24,012 nucleotides of DNA from Gnetum montanum (taxonomy: Eukaryota; Streptophyta; Gnetopsida; Gnetales; Gnetaceae). The notes below the pieces were generated by a model. It was not told the origin of the DNA. It did no database searches and was given only the letters and a program-made list of their open reading frames with translations. Below are positions 8,915-17,839 of this stretch, piece by piece. Both the position numbers and the translations under genes were made by a program. Location of the stretch: positions 165,966-189,977 of the forward strand of contig MNCI01005318.1 of the NCBI GenBank assembly GCA_015680685.1, given 5' to 3'. The stretch's first letter is position 1; every line of letters begins with the position of its first letter.

Positions 8915-11667
8915 ATGCCTGCAAGAAGGAGCACCATCTCAACAAAAGGACAAAGTAGACCAAAACTAGAAAGGGAAAACAAGAATAACCCCTAGAGCAG
9001 GCAGTAGAAACTCATGCAATGAGACCTCTTTAGGAGGAGCCCAAAGTGGAATTTGTTCAACAAATTCTGAAAGTTGATACAAAGCAATCCCACTAGGACA
9101 AGGCACCAAGACCAAGGCCAAGCCTTGAGGTCATGTTGATGGATGCCTACCTTAGGAAAATTTAGCCTAGGGATATTCAACAATCAATTCTCCAAGAATT
9201 GAACTTTGGTACCTTCCTAGACTTTACACTAGAAGATGTCCAAACATAACTTTAAAGCTCTCATATGTGGTCCATCATTACTTCCAATGGGGAGTGGTAC
9301 ATGGGAGAGACCTATCTCTTCTAGAATAATAGGCAACTAGATGCCACTATGAAGATCAAGGACATTAGTATGTCCTACTTAGTGAAGGTTATTTCTAAGG
9401 CCCTTGGCTTACCTGAAACTTGGATCAATCTAGCAAATACCTCCATGCAAGTGAATTGAAAGGTCAAAAAGGAGTGGATCTAGTAGTGCTACAAAGTGGA
9501 TTGAGAAGAGTATGGTGCACTCACCATGATAGAACATGTGTACTTCAAGATAGTGGCCTATCACCTTAATCTGAAGGTGAGGCCCAATAAGGTGACTACC
9601 TTCTCCACCCATGCATGCACCGCTTTGAGTTGGAAATTTCTTGTTAACCTCCCATAGTTGATCTATCTAGAGATAGAAAAGAAGTTTAAAGAAAATGAAT
9701 GTGGGAAGAAGGCACTCCCCTTTCCATGTCTCATCTAGAAATTATGTAAAAGGGGAGGGATAGCCTGCTACACCAATGACATATTGAGACATGCTCTTAT
9801 CACCTCTTGGGTGGAAATGATGAAGGAAAAAGTTCCTGCCATGACTAAGGAAGAGGTGTAGCCACCACCACCACCCACTCATGAAACAACATTAGAGGTG
9901 CATGCTACTATGTAATAGATGCAAAATGTCCAAGAACAACTCTTGTAGAAATAGCAAGCAAGTCTAAGTGATGATCCATCTATTTATAGACTAGCCTTGA
10001 GCTATCTAAAAGAGGTAACTCATACAACAAACTAGTTGGAGGACACAAAACCAACTTTCTCTATTTAAAGAACACAAGCACCCAAGTGCTCAAATTTTAG
10101 AATAGCAATAGTTCCTAGAAATCTTTGAAAATGTTGCTACCTTCTTGGTGTGCTTAGAGGAGGGTGATGGGACAACTATCTTAGAGATGTAGTACCAAGG
10201 GTAGGAAATGGTGGTTGAGGTGGTGGCAAACTGAGTGGACAAGGCCCTAAATGTCCCTGCAACATCTATACCTGATATTGCTACTCTTAGAGATGTATAA
10301 ATGTCTATAGGAGCACCAAGTGGGAGATTCAATGTAGCCCAGCAGAAGGCATTATTGGAACTATTGGTGGAAATGTGATAAGTAATTCTATAAGTCTTTG
10401 ACCTTCCAAATGACATCTCTGCTACCTATTCAATGTTGTTGGAGGCAAGGGGCAAGTGCATCATCATAGAAGCTCAACTTGAAATACCTAGAGCTAAAAT
10501 CAATTCTTGGTTGTGGAGGTTATTAAACTTAGAGCCTACCTTGCTAATCCCAAGGTAATTAGCTAAGCAATAACTAGGGAATAAGCTTTTCAGCAACTTC
10601 AATCCAAACTCCAAGCTAAGTATGTGAAGGATTTGGAAATTTTCAACCAGTCTACAAGTTGTTGGAGGTTCATTGAGAGAACGCAAATTTGACCAAAGAT
10701 AATCATCACCTGCATACTAGAGCTTCAAAAAGAGAAAATGATCAAATACATGCAATAGCAGTAGGAGCACCTTGCCAAGGTGACAATGGATTTGAGGAGG
10801 TTGGTAACCAAGAACCATGATCTTTCGATGAAGGAGGTCCACGCCCTTTGCTAAAGATCTACAACTGAAATTTCCACTTAGAAGAACAAGTTCCTAAAAT
10901 TTGAACACATTAAGAACCACTACAAGGACCAGGTTGGCCTATAGAAGGAGATCAATAAGAAACACATCCAACTAGAAAAGGCAAAGGTGAATGAGGCCTT
11001 CTAGCAACTTCAATAAGGAGGTGATGTATGGCAGTTCATCTTTGATGGACTAAATGAATACAACAACGCGAAAATCTACCTCAAGGAGTTACAGATCAAG
11101 GAAATGACTAAATACATGGAGCTTGCCAACCTTCACTATGCAAACTTGACAATGCTAACTACTAAAAGGTCATGGTTAGATTTGAAGAAGCAAGTGACCA
11201 ACTTGTACTTATTGTACGAGGCCAAGTTCAAGCACCATAAAGAGACCAACCAAAAGTTTCAAATGGTAAATGCAAAACTCAATGTTCTCAAGTAGCACTT
11301 CATTAATTAGAGATTAGCAGTTAAGAACTTGCCCAAGAGCCTACATAACTACAAGGAGTTGCAGAACATTGTCAAAGCATTTAACATTACATGGAAGCAA
11401 TTCGTAGCTTAGTTTGTCAACATGAAGGAGATTTTTCCTACAACACCCTATCCTTGGGATGTTCCCATATCAGCCCACATTGGTGATGCTACGTGGATCA
11501 TGTACGATCCTAGGAGTATAGAGGAGAAGATGAAAGCATTTTTGGATGCTTTCTATCTTTTGCTAGAAGTCATAGCTACAACCAAACAATGATAACAACC
11601 ACATGCATCATAGGTAGAAGAAGATCTTTCAGCACCTCAGGAGCCCCGACCACCTAAGATCATTTGA
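8915..11667 (+). pseudogene. Accessory ORF of element C: coiled-coil protein with a possible plant-transposon domain
   Basis: A reading frame of about 910 codons, damaged by stops and at least three frameshifts (before 9127, near 10090 and near 10510). Most of it lies in one frame (9127-10080 and 10510-11667). The N-terminal third contains VISKALGLPETW, then VYFKIVAYHLNLKVRPNKVT, then KKALPFPCLI and KLCKRGG (about 9720-9755). That order resembles the domain Pfam calls 'putative plant transposon protein', recalled from memory and not searched. A PPPPPTHE linker (about 9862) follows, then long Lys/Glu/Leu coiled-coil stretches (10100-11290), then YPWDVPISAHIGDATW (11450-11497). The end at TGA 11665-11667 follows EEDLSAPQEP. 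It sits where Athila elements carry their env-like ORF; no membrane segment or signal peptide was seen. Nearly all internal stops are explained by C-to-T change at CAG, CAA or CGA. Confidence 0.65.
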
Positions 11668-11899
11668 TCTTCTTCCTTATATTTAAGCTATCAAAGGAGT
11701 TTTGCTATCAGTTATTGTCATGATATTCAATTTTGTTATCATGAACACCAAATTTTCTAATGATTATAAATCTGTACACTTGGGCACTTAGTGTTTGTTG
11801 TGTTTGTTTATGTATCAATAGTTAGTTAATAATCCCATAGCTTTCCAAAATTTTGTAAGAAGCTTGTTTCTCCTTTTATTCCCCTAAGGACAATTTTTC
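11668..11899 (+). other. 3' untranslated region of element C
   Basis: T-rich, non-coding DNA between the accessory ORF and the polypurine tract. No repeat or ORF was recognised. Confidence 0.55.
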
Positions 11900-11904
11900 A
11901 TTTA

Positions 11905-11916
11905 GTCATGGGGATA
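11905..11916 (+). promoter_or_regulatory. Probable polypurine tract of element C
   Basis: GTCATGGGGATA directly before the TGATGA start of the 3' LTR. It is short, with GGGGA as its core. Position rather than purine length supports the call. Confidence 0.5.
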
Positions 11917-12736
11917 TGATGATTTTTCATCAGTAGCCTCCATTAATGTGATTCCATCAATGCATGGTTTTCTCTGTTGATGCATACATGTTGACGCAAT
12001 GTCTCCTGTCATCTATATAAATGTGTGCATTAGCTAGATTTATGGCATCCATTGTTTAATATTCTAGTAAAGCTCTTGCATTTTTTTCATTTGACAATTA
12101 GAATATTTTCTAAGTACCCACAATAGGAGTGAGAACTATATAGATCTTTATTCAAACACTAATGTACTTGAGCACCTCAGTGTGACCAACAATAAAGACA
12201 AGCTTTCTTCACAAACCTAGCAATATTTGGAATTAGCTTAATGTCTACTTAATGCATTTATTATTTTAAAATTTTACTTTAATTCATCAAATTAATTAAT
12301 TAAATAGCAATTAATTAATATACATAAGTACAACAATGTCAAGCATACATTAACATTTGGTAATCCTAGTAGCTCTTAACACTTAGTAACCCAGTAATGT
12401 TGCAATGTGATTCAGGATGTGTACAATAAATAAGAATGGATGCTTATGTTAGGATTAGTTAAGATATAGTTAGTTATTAGATTAATTAAACATTTAATTA
12501 AATTATTTTTTGACACTTAGGTGATTTAAATACTAAACATAAAATGATAAAAATCATCTGCATCAATTACACTTAACCATACATTTGCACTTCACAAGTG
12601 AAATTGAGAAGACAATAATCACATACGTTAGATTCACTTCCTAGACCTAGTATACTTAGAGAGCTAAAATCTACAAAATTTGATTGGATCACTTAGTGAA
12701 TGCTAGTGATCTATAGGAACTACTCATTGCTCATCA
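11917..12736 (+). repeat. 3' LTR of element C
   Basis: TGATGATTT at the start and GCTCATCA at the end, with TATATAAA at 12014-12021 and AATAAA at 12191-12196. It aligns with 3451-4297 across its whole length. It is 27 bases shorter, partly through a loss of about 20 bases near 12715 that removes the GGTTGGGTGTAGGG segment present at 4266-4279. Confidence 0.92.
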
Positions 12737-12741
12737 TTATG
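12737..12741. repeat. Target site duplication of element C, right copy
   Basis: TTATG, differing by one transition from TTATA at 3446-3450. Confidence 0.7.
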
Positions 12742-12859
12742 GAAGTTCAACTCTCTTCTAAAGTCAATCACTAGGCATCATATTACTTTGTGATTATTGT
12801 GTATAAGCATCTTTGTACATTCATTAGTTTGGTACATGATCAACATGTTGTAAAAGTTT

Positions 12860-13340
12860 TACTTTTCATATCTTAAGTTTTTTGCATGCAATTGTACCCT
12901 ATGTCATTGTATGCAATGCATGAAACTTTCTTATTCTCTACTATCCCATGCATATTTTCTTTGAAAATTTTTAAGGACAAGTTTTTAATTCCTATCTTAG
13001 CATCAACAGTGCTTAGCCAAGTCCTTCTTATGATAATGGAAAATTCTTTCTTACAATTTTCAACATGGATTACCAAGAAATTAGTAGAATATGATCACTC
13101 ACTAATGGCGGTCATAATGTCTTCTACCAATCCTAAGGGAATAGTAACAGATTGATCTACAAGCTCTAACCTAATATTGCATTTCTTTAGGAGTGACAGG
13201 TTTCATGACTTATACATTTCTTAAGAAATCAAATTGACCCTATAACATGAGTCTAGTAGAGCTTTGCATGGTGCATTTCTTGTGACTTGTAAATAAATCA
13301 AGGGACTTTCTAAATCAATCATTTTTCTAAAAAGATATAC
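12860..13340 (-). pseudogene. Element B aspartic protease
   Basis: The retropepsin that would cut the Gag-Pol polyprotein. On the minus strand, KALLDSCYRVNLIS (near 13220-13265) corresponds to the active-site loop ALLD(S/L)G-x-SVN; the Gly after Asp-Ser is replaced by Cys. Then LELVDQSVTIPLGLVEDI matches the flap region, and FSIIIRRTWLSTVDAKIGI (near 12990-13045) matches the ILGRPFLATARALIDV-like C-terminal motif. It follows B's gag directly and leads into element C at 12741; the frame resumes as the RT linker below 3450. Stops and frame breaks show it is dead. Confidence 0.75.
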
Positions 13341-15330
13341 TACCTTTATCTAGTATATAACTACATGAGTAAGCATGATAGTTTGCACATTTAGAGCACT
13401 TTGATTTCAAGGCAACTCAAATGTTATCTAGGAGATTATTGGTGTCGAATCTACATCCATAGATTCTTGTGAAGGTTTGGGTGGACTGGTTGGCTTGAAG
13501 AATGATTGTTTCCAAGGCTTGCACTTAGAATTGCTTACATTTTCATCCACTTTCAAGTTCAAAGCTCTAGTAGCATTCCATTGTTAAATTTGTAAAGATA
13601 TTCCTCCTTGCATTCATGAAGAGGATGATAAAGGATTTAGAGTATGAGATTAAGAGTATTGTGTGGAATGAGGAGCATAAGAGGAGATTTAGCATGTGAA
13701 GTGGTAATTTGTGGTACTTCAAAGGATAAAATTGATTATCAAAAATATGAGTGGTAAAGCTACTAGGAAATACAATTTGTTGAACATAATATTTGTAAAG
13801 TTTATGTTGCTTATAGGATGATTGTTGGCTTGGTGTTGGCATTCCCTAGGACTATGGGTTTTGCAATTATTGGTAATACTCCTAAGATTAAGATGAATTC
13901 CCACTTAGGTAAAATGTTATTGGTGATAAGGTTGCCTATAGTTATCTTGGAAATAAGATACTCTCCTTAGGGCTTGCTTATTAATGAACTTGGGATTTAA
14001 TGCATAAGTCCTAGACTCCTACAAGTGTGACATTATTAGATAACAATATTTGAGTTATTCATATTAGTAAATGTCATAGTCATCATCATTAAGTTTAGAG
14101 TTTTCAATGTCCTCTACTGTAGTTGTCTTTCCTTTATACTAGTAGTAATTATTTCCTACATCTTATTTCTTCTTTTTGTCTTTGTCTTTGGCTCTCCATT
14201 ATTTTGATTTCTCCTCCATGATCTTTAGTGTTGTTTCAAAATTTTTCTCTATGGAGTCTCATATTTTATCAACCTTTACCAAAATTTTAATAATTGATTT
14301 TTTAATAGGCAAGATCTTTCTTTACATTATCTTCTCTAATGGTGCTCCTTCATTAGGTTCACAAAGATGTACCTTCTTTTTATGGATTGAGACATTCCTA
14401 TTATACTCCTCTACTCTCTCATTTCATTTTACCTCTCTTTATTCTTTTGTTACTTGATTAATGGACCTATAAATTCAATAAACTCCCATCTCAAATAATC
14501 TCTCTTATCTTATTGTGGAGTCCAGCTTCGATATGGCATAACTACTCATTTTAAGAAAATCCATGGCTTGGGCATTTATAAAAAAGATAATAGTATTTAT
14601 TCAAGGCTACATAAAGGAACTCATGGTTATGTTATCTCTATCCTTAAATTTGCTTTCTTAAGTTGAATACTCTATAGTATGTTCACTTTTTATCATTAAA
14701 AAACTCTAACATTGTACTCCATTTTCTAATAGATTCTAATTCCAAAGACCAATACCAACTTTTAGCTTCTTTAATGAGTGTCCTTGGAAAAAAAATTTAG
14801 CTTTTTCCATTCATTTTCAATATTTTACAAGGCATATGCATTATGTAAGGATTGTAGGTAATGTTTTAGGTTTGTATTGTAGCCTTCCTTAAACTTTGGG
14901 ATGTTGTTTGTATCTAATCTTTTAATTTTTGCTATCCCTTTAATATCTCGCAAGGATGTAAACTATCTCTCATACATTTATCATACTTCTTATGATAACT
15001 AATAGTTCATCACAATCATCATCATCCTCATGGTCCCTGTCATGATCATGTCTTCTCTAATGTTGCTTTTTGTGTTGTCATTAATGATGATTTCTATCTC
15101 CTTATTCATTTCTACCATCTTTGTAATGGTCCCTTCTATCATCTTCACTTGGTCTCTTGTTATTGCTCCTCCTTCCTTGGTCATGTTCATCCTCTTTAAA
15201 GCTTGAAAATGATGATAATAATGAAGATGAAAAGCTAGAATATTTTTATTGACATGCTCTTCTTCTTTGGTTCATCTTCTATTCTCTTGACTATATACTA
15301 GAAGATGTTGATCTTAAGATCTCCCTTGTT
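13340..15330 (-). pseudogene. Element B gag, decayed
   Basis: Homologous along its length to element C's gag. LHNAYAL then NIENEWKKLNFF (about 14790-14850) matches C's FHNACAL and NIKSKWQKLKLF. ALNPKFINK (about 13983-14010) matches ALNPKFIQK. YKYYVQQIVF (about 13765-13810) matches YGYYVQQLVF. The zinc knuckle is further decayed: Cys residues have become Tyr and the His is lost. The N-terminal part has an acidic, Met/Asp-rich stretch near 15000-15230, corresponding to the Ser/Asp-rich start of C's gag. Stops are abundant, including TAA at 14825-14827, the same codon where C's gag has TAG (5120-5122). Confidence 0.78.
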
Positions 15331-15974
15331 ATGGATGTAGCTCTTTCCTTGCCTTTGTTGGTTGCCAAGGTTAAAACCCAGCATGGATGGTTCATATCAT
15401 CTCTACTAAGAGGTGAAAAAGTTTGGTATTATGATCTACTATATGGATAATTAGTATCCTTCTTTTCTAATTACAGTGTTAAGTGAATAGAAGCCTTCTA
15501 TCCCTTAAAATCCTTATAGAAAGCTTCTATGAATCTGTCTTTGCAAAGTTGAACCTTTATAGGTTAGTAATCCCTAGAGATTTCATTAGCTATTTTTCAA
15601 GCCCTAGTTTCATCAATGCTACTATAAGCATTGATGGCATTGCTCAATCAGGTGACAACATTCTGTTACCCTCCATGTCTCTCCATCGTAGTTATAAATC
15701 TTAGTCCAAAATAAACATGAAATTCAACTAATATGAATTTAGGTGTTGATAGATAACTTTTATGTATTATGGTAACTCATTTTGGTTCTTTTAATTTTAT
15801 CATATGCTCTTGTGGAATCATTAGCAAATGTGGAATCTACATTGCAAGAAGAAGACATCTTTTTATTTACAAGTGTGTCTTATAATAAAATATTATTATT
15901 ATAATATGATGATCGTATTGAGCTCTAATAGTGATCCTTAAATACCCCTAGCTATCTAAAACACTAGCATCAAA
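15330..15974 (-). other. 5' leader of element B
   Basis: Region between B's PBS and gag. It has short ORFs without family features and an AT-rich run near 15885-15905. No promoter or repeat was recognised. Confidence 0.5.
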
Positions 15975-15992
15975 TCCCTGGCAACAACACTA
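15975..15992 (-). promoter_or_regulatory. Primer-binding site of element B (tRNA-Asp type)
   Basis: TAGTGTTGTTGCCAGGGA on the minus strand, one base after the LTR end CATCA. It has the same spacing and tRNA-Asp type as element C's PBS, but its differences are mainly C-to-T rather than G-to-A. It fixes B's orientation as minus. Confidence 0.8.
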
Positions 15993-15993
15993 A

Positions 15994-16845
15994 TGATGAG
16001 TGATAGAGTAATCCTAAGCCCAACCATACAAATCACATGCATTTACACATGATTTGATCAAATTCTATGGACTTAGAACTAGTTATATGCCTTAGATAGT
16101 CAAGCACTAAGATGTTGATCATTTTCTTCTCAAGCATACTTATGTAAGCTCAAGTTATATGGTTAAGTGTAACAGAAACATATGATTATATTTTTTATTA
16201 TTAAAACATTTCAAGAATTAAAATATTAACCTTTTTATTCTAAGTATAGAAGGTAAATCTAAACTACTCTAAGCATAGATTATTTGTTCTTAATTTACCA
16301 TACACATACTAATAATGTTGGGTTACCAAGTGTTTCACCATTGGGCATACCAAATGATTAATTACTAGGATTACCAAGCATTAATACGTCTATGCTTTAA
16401 ATTAGTCATACTCATGCAAATTAACTAAGTAAAAAGGAATAAAATATTTAACTAATTGCATGAAAAATAAAGGAACAATTAAAGTAAATTGCAAGAAATT
16501 AAATCAAACCATTAGCCAAGTGCTACAATATACAGAATAAATCTCAACTTTATTGTCACCATGTCAATGTGTCTAAGTACATTATATGCTTGAATAAAAC
16601 TCTATACAATCTACTCAATCTTCACTATAGGCACTTGAAGGAAAAAATATTCTAACTTTTGTAGAAAGAACCTACAAATTTTTTCCTCCAAAATGATCAA
16701 AAGTTGTCATAAATGTGGTGGATGCACATATTTATATATGCATTTATTAAAAATCAAGAACTTAGAGGTGGTGAATAATTTCAAGCCAATAATACCTAAT
16801 TTTTATATAGCTAATTTTACATGGTTATCTAACTTGGACACATCC
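15994..16845 (-). repeat. 5' LTR of element B
   Basis: The minus-strand end CTCATCA lies at 15994-16000. TATATAAA is at 16731-16738 and AATAAA at 16549-16554, in the same order and spacing as in element C. The segment CACCACATTTATGACA downstream of the TATA box is nearly identical to C's. The LTR start near 16845 is estimated from C's TATA-to-start distance; no clean TGATGA is visible, so it could lie anywhere in about 16760-16850. Confidence 0.75.
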
Positions 16846-16951
16846 ACACTCAAAGAGTAGAATCCTTACACACCTCCAAACTTTGTTCCTCAAAAAATGT
16901 GGTTTTAAGGGCATCACAACCTTTACAAGGTAAGCTCTCTAGCTGTATGAG

Positions 16952-17214
16952 GAATGTTTTCTCTCAAGAAACACATCCAACCTCTTAGGGTCCCGACAAA
17001 CTGTCAAGCCTTACAAAAGATGCCTTTTCTCAAGAAGCATATCCAACATCATAGCGAAATCAAACCCTTAGGTCTCAACAAACTTTCAAACTCTACAAGG
17101 GATGTTTTCCTTCAAGAAACACATCCAACCCCTTAGGTTCCAACAAGTTCTCAAGTTCTAAAAAGGATGTTTTTCCTCAAGAAACACATCCAATCCCTCA
17201 AGGCTTATAACAAA
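16952..17214 (-). repeat. 66-bp tandem repeat with a conserved hairpin, four units
   Basis: Units start near 16952, 17018, 17099 and 17165 (periods 66, 81, 66; the last unit is partial). Each contains a segment like GGATGTTTTTCCTC followed by AAGAAACACATCC. In the last unit this folds as an 11-pair stem with one mismatch and a 5-base loop (17165-17191). The plus-strand ORF at 16954-17136 is only a translation of the repeat. Confidence 0.8.
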
Positions 17215-17460
17215 AAGAAAAAAAGAAAATCAAGAAAGCATTAAACTAATACTTCAAATTCCTTGAATTAAAGCTTAATACAAATCACAAAAAAATAGAG
17301 AATTAAGGATATTAAATTCACTAAGGTATGTACATGTACAATTCTTGCTCAATTTCTTATCCAAGGCTTTAATTTAACTCTTGAGTATGTCCTTCCTTAA
17401 ATCCTTGTTTCCCTCCATTTACCCATTGAAATCCCTTTAATGGTTAGAAACTTCTAGTCA

Positions 17461-17622
17461 AGACATCTTTTTTGTGGCATGAGACATCTTACTATTTTTG
17501 GTAACTTATAGGGAAGATATCTTATCTGGATACAAGACATCTTAGTAAGGATAGAGGTGCCTTCCTAGAAGGCAAGACATCTTGTTTCCAAAGGAGATGT
17601 CTCCTATTTCTGGGAGATGTCT
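17461..17622. repeat. Octamer array with exact 20-bp spacing
   Basis: Palindrome-like octamers of form AGRYRYCT start at 17515 (AGATATCT), 17535 (AGACATCT), 17555 (AGGTGCCT), 17575 (AGACATCT), 17595 and 17615 (both AGATGTCT): six sites exactly 20 bases apart. Two more copies precede them at 17461 and 17482. The spacers are not conserved. TGCCTTC/GAAGGCA (17558-17574) and AGACATCT/AGATGTCT (17575-17602) form inverted pairs. Confidence 0.75.
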
Positions 17623-17714
17623 TATCTAAAACATTTGCTATCCTTATGGTCTTCTTCAATTCCTTGCATCTTCTCTCAAGCTCTAACATTCCATATTATC
17701 AATTCTTGCTCTCT

Positions 17715-17722
17715 ATTTTATA
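17715..17722 (-). promoter_or_regulatory. Possible TATA box of the copia LTR
   Basis: TATAAAAT on the minus strand about 105 bases inside the LTR start. Supported only by position; both repeat arrays would then lie downstream of the start site. Confidence 0.35.
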
Positions 17723-17826
17723 TCCATAATGTGTTAAATTTATCTTCCTTAGGCCTACAAGAGTATCATAAAATACATTAACAAATTCTCCATTTTCAAG
17801 GTTTTGACATACCAAAAAAGTCAACA

Positions 17827-17839
17827 ATCTCCCCTTTTT
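17827..17839 (-). promoter_or_regulatory. Polypurine tract of the SIRE-like copia element
   Basis: AAAAAGGGGAGAT on the minus strand, directly before TGTTGAC. It would prime plus-strand DNA synthesis in the element. Confidence 0.65.

Larger units (their letters stand above)
3451..12736 (+). mobile_element. Element C: non-autonomous Athila-like LTR retrotransposon without pol
   Basis: Complete by structure: 5' LTR 3451-4297, PBS 4299-4317, internal region 4298-11916, 3' LTR 11917-12736, both LTRs TGATGA...CATCA, and a 5-bp target duplication. Total length is 9286 bp. The LTRs are about 85-88% identical by eye, mostly with transition differences, so the insertion is old but younger than B, which it interrupts. 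It encodes a gag and a second long ORF (8915-11667). I found no protease, RT, RNase H or integrase on either strand of the internal region, so it would depend on enzymes from a relative such as B. It is inactive now. Confidence 0.9.
757..16845 (-). mobile_element. Element B: old Athila-like Ty3/gypsy element, split by element C
   Basis: On the minus strand the right piece (12737 to about 16845) holds the 5' LTR, a tRNA-Asp-type PBS, gag and protease. The left piece (757-3450) holds the protease-RT linker, RT, RNase H and integrase. The pieces are separated exactly by element C and its TTATA/TTATG target duplication, and domain order continues across the gap. The 3' LTR is missing: the integrase C-terminus ends at the LTR-A border. 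Its LTR resembles those of C and LTR-A, so all three are one Athila-like family. The PBS type and the integrase wording ALWAYHST also point to Athila. The whole element is riddled with stops and is inactive. The right LTR border is approximate. Confidence 0.85.
16846..17826 (-). mobile_element. LTR fragment of a SIRE-like Ty1/copia element
   Basis: On the minus strand an LTR start TGTTGAC (17826 leftward) follows the purine tract AAAAAGGGGAGAT and a CATCACC leader. This junction, a run of A then GGGGGAGATTGTTG, is characteristic of SIRE/Maximus-type copia elements (known pattern, recalled). A TATAAAAT box lies at 17715-17722. The left end is unclear and may be where element B inserted. The fragment contains two separate repeat arrays, annotated below. 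No copia coding domain was recognised to its right. Confidence 0.55.

Noticed and set aside
10090-10416. 108-codon minus-strand ORF
   Set aside because: It is antisense to the accessory ORF of element C, whose plus-strand frame reads better here (GDGTTILEM, VAQQKALLELL).
12886-13155. 89-codon plus-strand ORF
   Set aside because: It is the antisense shadow of B's protease.
16954-17136. 60-codon ORF with repeated FLKKHIQ wording
   Set aside because: It only translates the 66-bp hairpin repeat; frame and length follow the repeat.
17461-17622. CRISPR-like array
   Set aside because: Only an 8-base palindrome is conserved, spacing is 20 bases in total, there are no cas genes, and the context is a plant retrotransposon.
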